Source: Calditrichia bacterium (lineage in GTDB: Bacteria; Calditrichota; Calditrichia; Calditrichales; Calditrichaceae). From it: a DNA stretch of 12,137 nucleotides. Numbering within the stretch: the first letter of the stretch is position 1; the number at the start of each line of letters is the position of its first letter. The stretch spans positions 1 through 12,137 of the forward strand of contig JALWEA010000262.1 in the NCBI GenBank assembly GCA_027039465.1, written 5' to 3'. The notes under the pieces are model-generated. The model was not told the origin of the DNA. It made no database searches and worked only from the letters and a program-made list of their open reading frames with translations. Below, piece by piece: positions 1 through 6,288 of this stretch. The position numbers and the translations under genes are program-made.

Positions 1-93
1 AATTGGGAACTGATACGGCAAGCGGACGTGATCTTTCACATTATTGGGCAAAAACGATTTCAACTCAATAGTTTGCCAAATGGCCACTCCTAA
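1..93 (+). CDS. Possible C-terminal end of an unidentified protein (partial)
   Basis: Frame 1 is open from the window edge to a TAA at 91-93 and would encode about 30 residues ending in QLNSLPNGHS. I do not recognise the family. The stop codon lies in the loop of a small hairpin (83-99), which would suit a gene end. The opposite strand is also open over the same stretch, and 30 codons are too few to decide by composition. The assignment is therefore tentative. Confidence 0.3.
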   Translation, partial: NWELIRQADVIFHIIGQKRFQLNSLPNGHS

Positions 94-115
94 AGTGGCA
101 TCCCGAGAATCGGGA
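83..115. repeat. Two adjacent small inverted repeats at the presumed gene end
   Basis: GCCACT (83-88) pairs with AGTGGC (94-99) across a 5-nt loop that contains the TAA. Directly after it TCCCGA (101-106) pairs with TCGGGA (110-115) across a 3-nt loop. There is no T-tract, so neither is a standard intrinsic terminator. They could mark a 3' end or belong to the same family of intergenic hairpins seen at 151-223 and 311-376. Confidence 0.5.
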
Positions 116-150
116 CCGGGGATGGGTTAAAAAGGTGGCATGTCAATAGT

Positions 151-223
151 AGCGCAGCGAAGAATCCCCTCCAAAGCAGCAACGGCCATGAATAATGTTA
201 GGGATTCTTCATTCCGCTGCGCT
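151..223. repeat. Hairpin module A (long inverted repeat)
   Basis: AGCGCAGCG (151-159) pairs with CGCTGCGCT (215-223), and the adjoining AAGAATCCC (160-168) pairs with GGGATTCTT (201-209). The right arm carries a 5-nt insertion (CATTC, 210-214). This gives 18 paired bases around a loop of about 32 nt. The right arm followed by CTTCAAAATGACAGC resembles, from memory, a type of intergenic hairpin seen in many environmental bacteria (GATTCTTCGC...GAATGACA). That resemblance is recognition, not a search result. Confidence 0.7.
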
Positions 224-310
224 TCCTTCAAAATGACAGCCCACCACATGTCAATAGTAGGCCGGGAACCACGGCTGGCACCATGGATTATTAGGATAGT
301 GATACGACGA

Positions 311-376
311 TGTGGCAACCGTGTCTCGATACGATCCCGCTGGCGCGGTCTCTACTCGACAACCGGTTGCGCCACA
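311..376. repeat. Hairpin module B (imperfect inverted repeat)
   Basis: TGTGGCAACCG (311-321) pairs with CGGTTG (364-369) plus CCACA (372-376), with a 2-nt bulge (CG, 370-371). Inside, CCGC (337-340) pairs with GCGG (345-348) around TGGC, and the flanks GTCTCGA (323-329) and TCGAC (356-360) are partly complementary. It ends one base before the third 14-mer repeat. Sequence and pairing differ from module A. Confidence 0.6.
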
Positions 377-392
377 ACATGTCAATAGTAGT

Positions 393-410
393 TTAAGGGT
401 TAAGGGTTAA
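393..410 (+). repeat. Short TTAAGGG heptamer run
   Basis: Two TTAAGGG units and a trailing TTAA follow the third 14-mer repeat; a related GGGTTAA occurs at 124-130. It is too short to be more than a simple-sequence stretch, but it is part of the patterned intergenic region. Confidence 0.5.
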
Positions 411-426
411 TCGGGAATCGGTACAA

Positions 427-456
427 TTTACACTACCGGGCAGGAATTACTATACA
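427..456 (+). promoter_or_regulatory. Possible sigma70-type promoter for uvrC
   Basis: TTTACA (427-432, five of six bases of TTGACA) is followed after 18 nt by TATACA (451-456, four of six of TATAAT). Transcription would start near 463 and leave a leader of about 100 nt. The leader contains the direct repeat TTATACGAATA at 472-482 and 488-498, whose TATACG words could serve as alternative -10 elements. Confidence 0.3.
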
Positions 457-471
457 ACCAACGTTTAACGA

Positions 472-498
472 TTATACGAATATACAGTTATACGAATA
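472..498 (+). repeat. 11-bp direct repeat in the uvrC leader
   Basis: TTATACGAATA occurs at 472-482 and 488-498, a 16-bp period separated by TACAG. Its role is unknown; it may be a regulator site or chance low-complexity sequence. Confidence 0.5.
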
Positions 499-562
499 AC
501 GATTTCCCATTCACCCATTCAACAATTAATCCATTTAACCAATTAACCAAAAAATCAATCCG

Positions 563-2386
563 ATGAATCTTCAGGATAAACTCAATCGAATTCCGGCGCG
601 ACCCGGATGTTATTTGTTCAAGGACAAAAGCGGCAAGATTTTGTACGTGGGTAAGGCGGGCGTGTTGCGCAATCGCGTGCGATCCTATTTCCAAAAATCG
701 CGTCCCTTCCATCCCAAGCTGGAAGCATTGGTGCGTAAAATTGCCGATGTGGAATGGATTGTGACCGATTCCGAAGTGGAAGCGCTGATTTTGGAAAACA
801 ATCTCATTAAAGAATACAAGCCGCGTTACAATGTAAGTTTACGTGACGACAAGAGCTATCCTTACATCCGCATAACCAACGAAGATTTTCCGCAAGTATT
901 TATCACCCGCAAACTGGTACGCGACGGTTCCGAATACTTCGGGCCGTACACCGATGTGAAAAACGTGCGTTTTGTACTTAAAACACTCAAGCGGATTTTT
1001 CCCATTCGTTCATGCCGACACAATTTAACACCGGAAGTGATTCGCCAAAAAAAGATACCTTTGTGTTTGGACTATTACATCAAAAAATGCTTAGGCCCGT
1101 GCCAAGGTTTGCAATCCAAAGAAGATTACCAAAAGATGATTGCCCAGGTGCGTCAGTTTTTAAAAGGCAAGACTTCGGAAATCGTGAAGGAATTGCAGAG
1201 CCAAATGGTAGAACATGCCCGTAAAATGGAATTTGAAGAAGCGGCTTTGGTGCGCGATCGCCTGGCTGCCCTGGAGAATTATCGCAACAGTCAAAAAATC
1301 GTGCAGTCCGATTTTAAGGATCGCGATGTGGTTGCCGTGGCCATGGAAGACAAGGAAGTGTGCGCCCTGATTTTTCGCGTGCGCGAAGGAAAGATCATTG
1401 GCAAACAACATTTTTATTTCAAAAATCAAACATGGAAAGAAGAAGCGGAAATTCTGGACGAATTTTTACGTCATTATTATTTGAATACCCAGGATTTTCC
1501 GCAGGAAATTTTTCTGCAAACGCAAATCGAATCGCAACAGGCTTTAACGCAATGGCTTAGCAAGCAATCGGGACGCAAAACGGAAGTGGTTGTGCCGCAG
1601 CGCGGTGAAAAACACAAACTGCTGGAAATGGCCATTAAGAACGCGCGCTATTTGTTGGATGATTTGTTACTGCAAAAATTAAAGAAAGAGCAAACCATTC
1701 ATTTTACGGTGCAGGCTTTGCAACGCGATTTGCGATTGCCCAAAGCGCCGCTGGTGATGGAATGTTTCGATATTTCCAATATTCAGGGCAGCGATCCGGT
1801 GGCCTCCATGGTGCGATTTGAAAACGGAAAGCCTAAAAAGAGGGAATACCGCAAATACAAAATTACGGTCAAGCAAACGCCGGACGATTTTGCCATGATG
1901 CGTGAAGTGATTGAACGACGCTACCGCAGGCTGATGGAAGAGAAGAAGCGTCTGCCCGATTTGATTGTGGTGGATGGCGGCAAGGGGCAACTTTCCAGCG
2001 CCGTGCAGGTTTTGCAAAAATTGGGATTGGAAGATCAGCCGATTATCGGGTTGGCCAAACGTTTGGAAGAAGTCTTCGTTCCGGGCGAAAGCGAAGCACG
2101 CCTGCTACCGCGTACTTCTTCCAGCCTGCGTCTGCTCCAGCAAATTCGCGACGAAGCTCATCGGTTTGCCATTACTTTTCACCGTCAGCGCCGCAAGAAA
2201 CGAACGCTGCATTCGGAATTGGACAACATTCCCGGGGTGGGCGAAAAAAGGCGCCAACGATTGTTAAAAGTTTTCGGCTCGGTTAAAAACATTCGTCAGG
2301 CCACGGAAGAAGAATTAACGGAAAAAGCGGGTCTGCCGCGACCGGTGGCGGAAAGGGTAGCGGAGTATTTTAAGGAGAAGAAATGA
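563..2386 (+). CDS. uvrC: UvrABC system protein C (excinuclease subunit)
   Basis: UvrC makes the 3' and 5' incisions around bulky DNA lesions in nucleotide excision repair, recruited by UvrB in the cytoplasm. The 607 residues match the usual family length. The N-terminal GIY-YIG nuclease has the GCY (15-17) and LYVGKA (27-32) motifs, so Tyr28, Lys31, Arg38 and Glu78 are the likely 3'-incision residues. A UVR motif that binds UvrB lies near 205-240 (KMEFEEAALVRDRL). The RNase H-like domain for 5' incision shows its Asp403 (ECFDISN), Asp471 (VVDGGKGQ) and His533 (DEAHRF) triad. Two helix-hairpin-helix repeats close the protein from about 550 (IPGVGEKRRQRLL). All key residues are present. The ATG at 563 places the GIY-YIG domain correctly, but no Shine-Dalgarno precedes it (AAAAAATCAATCCG), unlike other genes here. 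The stop overlaps a tiny ATG frame. Confidence 0.98.
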   Translation: MNLQDKLNRIPARPGCYLFKDKSGKILYVGKAGVLRNRVRSYFQKSRPFHPKLEALVRKIADVEWIVTDSEVEALILENNLIKEYKPRYNVSLRDDKSYPYIRITNEDFPQVFITRKLVRDGSEYFGPYTDVKNVRFVLKTLKRIFPIRSCRHNLTPEVIRQKKIPLCLDYYIKKCLGPCQGLQSKEDYQKMIAQVRQFLKGKTSEIVKELQSQMVEHARKMEFEEAALVRDRLAALENYRNSQKIVQSDFKDRDVVAVAMEDKEVCALIFRVREGKIIGKQHFYFKNQTWKEEAEILDEFLRHYYLNTQDFPQEIFLQTQIESQQALTQWLSKQSGRKTEVVVPQRGEKHKLLEMAIKNARYLLDDLLLQKLKKEQTIHFTVQALQRDLRLPKAPLVMECFDISNIQGSDPVASMVRFENGKPKKREYRKYKITVKQTPDDFAMMREVIERRYRRLMEEKKRLPDLIVVDGGKGQLSSAVQVLQKLGLEDQPIIGLAKRLEEVFVPGESEARLLPRTSSSLRLLQQIRDEAHRFAITFHRQRRKKRTLHSELDNIPGVGEKRRQRLLKVFGSVKNIRQATEEELTEKAGLPRPVAERVAEYFKEKK

Positions 2387-2421
2387 TGCGTATTTTGACA
2401 GCAGAAAATGGGCATTTTTAA
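2383..2421 (+). CDS. Possible 12-codon ORF overlapping the uvrC stop
   Basis: ATGATG at 2383 overlaps the uvrC TGA by four bases (ATGA), a typical translational-coupling arrangement. It is preceded by AAGGAGAAG, a good ribosome-binding site. The frame encodes only MMRILTAENGHF before TAA. It could be the front end of a former downstream operon gene lost before the present convergent arrangement, or chance. I do not recognise the peptide. Confidence 0.2.
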   Translation: MMRILTAENGHF

Positions 2422-2463
2422 AATAAGTGTTACACATTAGCTTTAAGTTTGAATCGAAGTTGT

Positions 2464-2481
2464 CAGATCGTTTCGGATCTG
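2464..2481. terminator. Weak hairpin between convergent genes
   Basis: CAGATC (2464-2469) pairs with GATCTG (2476-2481) across a 6-nt loop, midway between the 3' ends of uvrC and the opposing ATPase gene. The flanks are A/T-rich but have no clean T-run on either strand, so it is at best a weak bidirectional terminator. Confidence 0.3.
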
Positions 2482-2508
2482 AATTATCGGATTATTTTAA
2501 TCGTCCTT

Positions 2509-3780
2509 TCAGACGTCCTCATTCCCGAAAAAATATTTCCAAAACGGTATGACGGGAATACCTTCTTCTTCGCCTTCCTGATCGTAAGTAATGATGAATC
2601 CTTGTTTAATGTTGAGCTTTTCCGCGGCTTCTTTTATCCCTGAAATTTCTCTTTTCTTGTTCATTTCGGTCAACTCAAAGGTTGCCTGGATGGCTTTTAA
2701 ATGCTTTCCTTTTTTAACGATGAAATCGCACTCACGCTTATTATGGTAAAAATAGATTTCATTTCCTTGCTTAAGCAATTCCGTAAAAATAAGATTCTCG
2801 AAAAGTTTTCCCTTGTTGTACGAAAAGCGAAAGGAAACATTCGCTAAAATGCCATTATCGGCGCAATAAATTTTTTTCTGCCCTTTAAATTGTTTCTTCA
2901 ATGAAAAATTAAAGGGTTTTAATTCGTACAAGAGAAAACTATTTGTCAGGTAATGAATGAAATCGCGCATTGTGTTTTCATTACCGCCCAAAATTTTGGC
3001 TAATCCGGTGTAAGTGAATAGGCCGCCATTGTTTGAAATCAAATAGTAAGCCAAACTCATGAAGCGTTTAATATCCCGTATTTTGCCGTTACCGATGCAG
3101 TCTTTTAAGAGAATGGTTTCATAATAATTGATCAAAATTTCATGCATCAAATCGGGATTTTTTTGTTTTGTGACTTCGGGGAAGCTACCGAATTCTAACA
3201 TGCGATCAACCATTTTAAGAACGGATGACTTGTTTTTCAATAAATCCATAAAATCCCTGATTCCCGAATGGAGGAGCAATTCTTTAAATGAATAGGGAAA
3301 AATTTGGTTTGTTAAATATCTCCCTGATAGTAATTGGGAATATTCACCCTTTAATAAGGATGAATTCGATCCGGTAATAAAAATTTTTGAGAATCGTTCA
3401 TTGTCAAAAGCGCTTTTGACGAATTTTTCCCATGAATTTACATTTTGAATTTCATCCAAAAATAGAAACCGTACGGGCGTATTGGTAATTTTTTCGGCAA
3501 TTTCTATGATTTGTTCTAATCTTTTGGGATCCTCATATATCTCCGTAAAAAAAGGATCATCGAGATTAACATATAAGATGCTTTTTGGGTTGTATTCCTT
3601 TTTTAGATGATTGATTAAAAGTTTGAATAAAGAAGATTTCCCGCCGCGTCGTATTCCCGTGACCACCTGAATCAGATTTGCATCCAGCTTTTTTAATAAT
3701 GCATGCAAAACCAAACGATCTTGCAAATTTTTGAAAGACTCGCTCCAATGCTTGTTTTGCTGAATAATAGCCTTTTCCAT
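2509..3780 (-). CDS. AAA-family ATPase with C-terminal DUF4143 domain
   Basis: This 423-residue protein belongs to the AAA_14/DUF4143 ATPases, which are widespread in bacteria and archaea; their cellular role is not established. The Walker A is GIRRGGKSS (42-50), the Walker B FLFLDEIQ (105-112), and a sensor-1-like ITGSNSSLL lies at 135-143. The C-terminal part contains RECDFIVKKGKHLKAIQ, which resembles a PD-(D/E)XK nuclease fold: the Asp is present but Gln stands where E-x-K is usual. Nuclease activity is therefore doubtful. The ATG at 3778-3780 is preceded by AAAGGG at a normal distance. The gene is more A/T-rich than its neighbours: lines 3121-3180 and 3481-3540 have 18 and 17 G+C of 60, against 28 of 60 at 1261-1320. 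Horizontal acquisition is plausible. It stands alone, converging on uvrC and diverging from the cyclase, with its own promoter and a probable operator array. Confidence 0.9.
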   Translation of the reverse strand: MEKAIIQQNKHWSESFKNLQDRLVLHALLKKLDANLIQVVTGIRRGGKSSLFKLLINHLKKEYNPKSILYVNLDDPFFTEIYEDPKRLEQIIEIAEKITNTPVRFLFLDEIQNVNSWEKFVKSAFDNERFSKIFITGSNSSLLKGEYSQLLSGRYLTNQIFPYSFKELLLHSGIRDFMDLLKNKSSVLKMVDRMLEFGSFPEVTKQKNPDLMHEILINYYETILLKDCIGNGKIRDIKRFMSLAYYLISNNGGLFTYTGLAKILGGNENTMRDFIHYLTNSFLLYELKPFNFSLKKQFKGQKKIYCADNGILANVSFRFSYNKGKLFENLIFTELLKQGNEIYFYHNKRECDFIVKKGKHLKAIQATFELTEMNKKREISGIKEAAEKLNIKQGFIITYDQEGEEEGIPVIPFWKYFFGNEDV

Positions 3781-3810
3781 TTTGTACCCTTTGGGATGTA
3801 TGTTTGGTTA

Positions 3811-3839
3811 AATATACGAATCGTAATTAGTAAAATCAA
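3811..3839 (-). promoter_or_regulatory. Promoter of the DUF4143 ATPase gene
   Basis: On the minus strand TTGATT (3834-3839, four of six bases of TTGACA) and TATATT (3811-3816, five of six of TATAAT) are separated by exactly 17 nt (3817-3833). Transcription would begin near 3804, giving a leader of about 24 nt that includes the AAAGGG ribosome-binding site. The spacer is almost filled by the first CGAAT-N4-ATTCG-like site, so a protein bound there would block RNA polymerase. Confidence 0.6.
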
Positions 3840-3894
3840 TAATTATTCCGAATTACGATTCGGAAAAACAGCAATATTTACGAATTATGATTCG
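3817..3894. promoter_or_regulatory. Three evenly spaced palindromic operator-like sites
   Basis: Sites match CGAAT-N4-ATTCG at 3817-3830 (CGAATCGTAATTAG, one arm mismatch), 3849-3862 (CGAATTACGATTCG, perfect arms) and 3881-3894 (CGAATTATGATTCG, perfect arms). Starts are exactly 32 bp apart, about three helical turns, so bound dimers would lie on one face of the DNA. Similarity extends past the palindromes: the 32-bp units 2 and 3 agree at 24 positions. Site 1 sits in the spacer of the ATPase promoter. The regulator is not identified. Confidence 0.7.
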
Positions 3895-4125
3895 GAAGCA
3901 TAGCAATTCCTTAGTTGCATTACTTCATTATTTTTTAACCTCTTGATCTTTTCTTTGATTATTTGCAATTTAATCGCAAATTAAGCCGGATTCCGATTAT
4001 CATTGCGATACGCGTTTCGAATACGGTTCTGTCCATTATTTCCTAATCCTCCCGCCGGTTTTGGCCGAATGATTAAAGAAAGCAAAATTCTGTCGGATTA
4101 AGTTTTTCAAAATAGGAAAAGTTTT

Positions 4126-6276
4126 ATGAAAGTTTTGAAAAAGATGTTAATCGGGGCGGCCTGGGGTGTTTTGGCTGCTGTGCTGGTTTGGCTGCTGACC
4201 CATTACGTAGCCAAAGATTTGTTCTACGCTTACGAAGCCAAAACTTATGACTGGCGCATTAAAAAGAAATTCGAGCCCAAACCCACGATCGATGATATCA
4301 TTGTGGTGGATATCGATGCCCGCGCCAATCAACTATTGGGCAAATACTCCCAGTGGCCGCGAACCTACCACAGCCAAATCGTCGACTTTCTGCACAAAGC
4401 CGGTGCCATGGCCATCGGTCTTGATATTATTTACGACAAAGACATCTGGCATCCGGATCAGGATGTGCAATTTGTCAAAACCGTGCGCAATGCGGGAAAT
4501 GTGTACACGGCGGTTTATTTTGCGCAGGCCGATTCGGATAACTGGCGACCGGTTATGAAATCCGAGCCCAAGGGTTTTGACGCCTCCCGGTTTTATTACA
4601 CGCTTCCGCCCGAAGCCGATGCGGTCTTCCCGCGTGAAGATCGTTTTGAAAGCGAATTTATTGATCTGCTCAATGCCAGCCGCGGCGTGGGTAATGTCAA
4701 TTTTACGGCGGATGTGGACGGTGTAATCCGCCGCATTAATTTGTTCACCAATTTCAATCACCATTTGTACCCGACGTTGGGTTTTAAAATTTTTATGGAT
4801 GCCATCGGTACGGATTCATTGCATTACGATTTAAAAAATTCATTTTTGGAACTCTATCGGCAGGGAAGTCTGCTGACCAAAATCCCGGTGGATGATCACG
4901 GCAACATGCTGATTAACTGGGCCGGCCCTTTCAAGTCGTTTCGCTACATCAGTTTTTACGATGTGCTTAAAGCCAAAGAGCGGCATTTACCGCCTGAAAT
5001 TTTCAAAAACAGAATTGTGCTTTTGGGTACCTCTTTGCCTGGTCTGTTCGATTTGAGAAGCGTGCCCTTCCAAAGCGCCTTTCCTGGGGTTGAAATCCAT
5101 GCCAATATTTTGTACACCCTGTTTACGCAGAATTTTATTACCAAGATGAAAAGCAACACAACCTTTTTGTTGCTCGTCCTTATCGGCATTGTTTTAGGTG
5201 CTATTCTCATTTTTACCCGTCCTTTGGTCAGCTATTTAACCATTATTTTGAGCGGAATTGCTTACGTGATTGTTGTGACCATTATCTTTTTTGAATCCAA
5301 TTACTGGATTGAAATCGTTGCGCCGTTGGTCACCATTGTGGTTGCCTTCTCATTTGTGTATGTTTACCGTTATGTAACCGAAGAAAAGAACAAGCGTTTC
5401 ATCCGATCCGCATTTTCCCATTTTGTAACAAAATCGGTTGTGGATGAACTTTTGGCCAAACCCGATAAGATTAAATTGGGCGGCGAAAAAAAGATTTGTA
5501 CCGTGCTGTTCAGCGATGTGGCCGGTTTCACCACGATTTCCGAAAATCTGGAACCGGAAGAATTGGTGCAGTTGCTGAATGAATACCTGACCGAAATGAC
5601 CAACATCGTTTTTAAGTATGACGGAATGTTGGATAAATACGAAGGCGATGCCATCATGGCTGTTTTCGGTGCGCCCATTGCCAGGGGGAACCATGCTTAC
5701 CAGGCATGTGCTACGGCTATTGAAATGCAGGAGCGGCTTGTTAGTATGCGTGAACAATGGCATAAACAGGGCAAGCCCGAACTGCGCGTCAGGATCGGCA
5801 TCAACACCGGCCCGATGGTTGTGGGTAACATGGGTTCCGAGACGCGATTTGATTACACGGTTATGGGCGACTCGGTAAACTTAGGTGCGCGCCTGGAACC
5901 AGCAAATAAAATTTACGGGACTTACATCATGATCGGCGACGGTACCTATCAAATGGCCAAAGATTTAATCATCGCCCGACCGCTGGATTTGCTGCGCGTG
6001 AAAGGCAAGACCAAACCGGTACAGGTTTATGAATTAATGGGCCTGATGGAACGCGGCGCCAATGACGAAATGATGCGTATTATCGATCTGTTCCGTAAAG
6101 GATTTGAATTGTACCTGCAACAGAATTGGGACGAGGCCATGAATTATTTTCAGCAGGTGTTAACCATCCGGCCGGACGACGGGCCTTCCAAAACGTACAT
6201 TCAGCGCTGTCAAATTTTCAAGGAGAATCCTCCTGGAGAAACCTGGGACGGCGTTTATTCCATGAAAACCAAATAA
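4126..6276 (+). CDS. CHASE2-domain membrane adenylate cyclase
   Basis: This predicted class III nucleotide cyclase should convert ATP to cAMP in response to an extracytoplasmic signal. It has an N-terminal membrane segment (about 8-28), a CHASE2 sensor (about 30-340, with TYDWR near its start), three membrane helices (about 347-365, 367-389, 394-416) and a cytoplasmic cyclase domain (about 452-640). Catalytic positions are complete: metal-binding Asp464 (FSDVAGFT) and Asp508 (EGDAIMAVFGAP), adenine-selecting Lys504 and Asp576 (DYTVMGD), and transition-state Asn585 and Arg589 (SVNLGAR). The Lys/Asp pair favours ATP over GTP. A TPR-like helical tail (about 655-700, WDEAMNYFQQVLTIRPDD) follows, as often in this family. 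The start has an AGGAAAAG ribosome-binding site. The length of 716 residues is typical. The next gene, a solute-binding lipoprotein, starts 12 bp downstream, suggesting one transcript. Confidence 0.95.
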   Translation: MKVLKKMLIGAAWGVLAAVLVWLLTHYVAKDLFYAYEAKTYDWRIKKKFEPKPTIDDIIVVDIDARANQLLGKYSQWPRTYHSQIVDFLHKAGAMAIGLDIIYDKDIWHPDQDVQFVKTVRNAGNVYTAVYFAQADSDNWRPVMKSEPKGFDASRFYYTLPPEADAVFPREDRFESEFIDLLNASRGVGNVNFTADVDGVIRRINLFTNFNHHLYPTLGFKIFMDAIGTDSLHYDLKNSFLELYRQGSLLTKIPVDDHGNMLINWAGPFKSFRYISFYDVLKAKERHLPPEIFKNRIVLLGTSLPGLFDLRSVPFQSAFPGVEIHANILYTLFTQNFITKMKSNTTFLLLVLIGIVLGAILIFTRPLVSYLTIILSGIAYVIVVTIIFFESNYWIEIVAPLVTIVVAFSFVYVYRYVTEEKNKRFIRSAFSHFVTKSVVDELLAKPDKIKLGGEKKICTVLFSDVAGFTTISENLEPEELVQLLNEYLTEMTNIVFKYDGMLDKYEGDAIMAVFGAPIARGNHAYQACATAIEMQERLVSMREQWHKQGKPELRVRIGINTGPMVVGNMGSETRFDYTVMGDSVNLGARLEPANKIYGTYIMIGDGTYQMAKDLIIARPLDLLRVKGKTKPVQVYELMGLMERGANDEMMRIIDLFRKGFELYLQQNWDEAMNYFQQVLTIRPDDGPSKTYIQRCQIFKENPPGETWDGVYSMKTK

Positions 6277-6288
6277 CAACGGTTGCCG

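Larger units (their letters stand above)
139..391. repeat. Three identical copies of CATGTCAATAGTAG separating unrelated modules
   Basis: The 14-mer CATGTCAATAGTAG occurs without mismatch at 139-152, 247-260 and 378-391, all in the same orientation, with start-to-start spacings of 108 and 131 bp. The base pattern just left of copies 2 and 3 is also similar (CCACCA and CCACAA), while copy 1 follows GGTGG. The intervening sequences are not related to each other, and each holds its own inverted repeat. I know no named element with this layout. Confidence 0.85.
94..562. other. 469-bp non-coding region with a repeat/hairpin array
   Basis: I find no convincing gene here; short open frames on both strands simply read through the inverted repeats. 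The stretch holds, in order, small hairpins (83-115), a 14-bp repeat (139), a hairpin module (151-223), the repeat again (247), a second module (311-376), the repeat a third time (378), a TTAAGGG heptamer run (393-410), a possible uvrC promoter (427-456) and an 11-bp direct repeat (472-498). The last 60 bases before uvrC are A/T/C-rich with loosely repeated CCATT and AATTAACC words. Confidence 0.7.
3781..4125. other. 345-bp divergent regulatory region
   Basis: This gap separates the 5' ends of the ATPase (-) and the cyclase (+). The ATPase-proximal part holds a promoter and three palindromic sites (3811-3894). The cyclase-proximal part (about 3905-4110) contains a small inverted repeat, ATTTGC (3960-3965) with GCAAAT (3975-3980), and no clear sigma70 promoter that I could identify. 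No gene is seen. Confidence 0.7.

Noticed and set aside
1..115. Minus-strand open frame over the first 115 bases.
   Set aside because: Its protein reads through the inverted repeats at 83-115 and begins after an in-frame stop; it looks like translated hairpin sequence, though the strand choice for positions 1-93 remains uncertain.
140..388. An 82-codon plus-strand frame through the intergenic region.
   Set aside because: It spans both hairpin modules and all but the ends of the three-repeat array, has no ribosome-binding site and no protein-like character.
139..391. The reverse complement of the 14-bp repeat contains TTGACA, suggesting three minus-strand -35 promoter elements.
   Set aside because: No acceptable -10 element lies 16-18 nt downstream of any of the three copies.
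139..391. CRISPR array or integron cassette array reading of the repeats.
   Set aside because: Three 14-bp repeats with spacers of 94 and 117 bp are too short and too widely spaced for CRISPR, no cas or integrase gene is present, and there are no attC-type core sites.
3945..3975. TTGATC in the gap as the -35 element of a cyclase promoter.
   Set aside because: The hexamer 17 nt downstream (CAATTT) matches TATAAT poorly.
4333..5763. Long antisense frames inside the cyclase gene.
   Set aside because: They are opposite-strand shadows of a well-supported catalytic gene and show no independent features.
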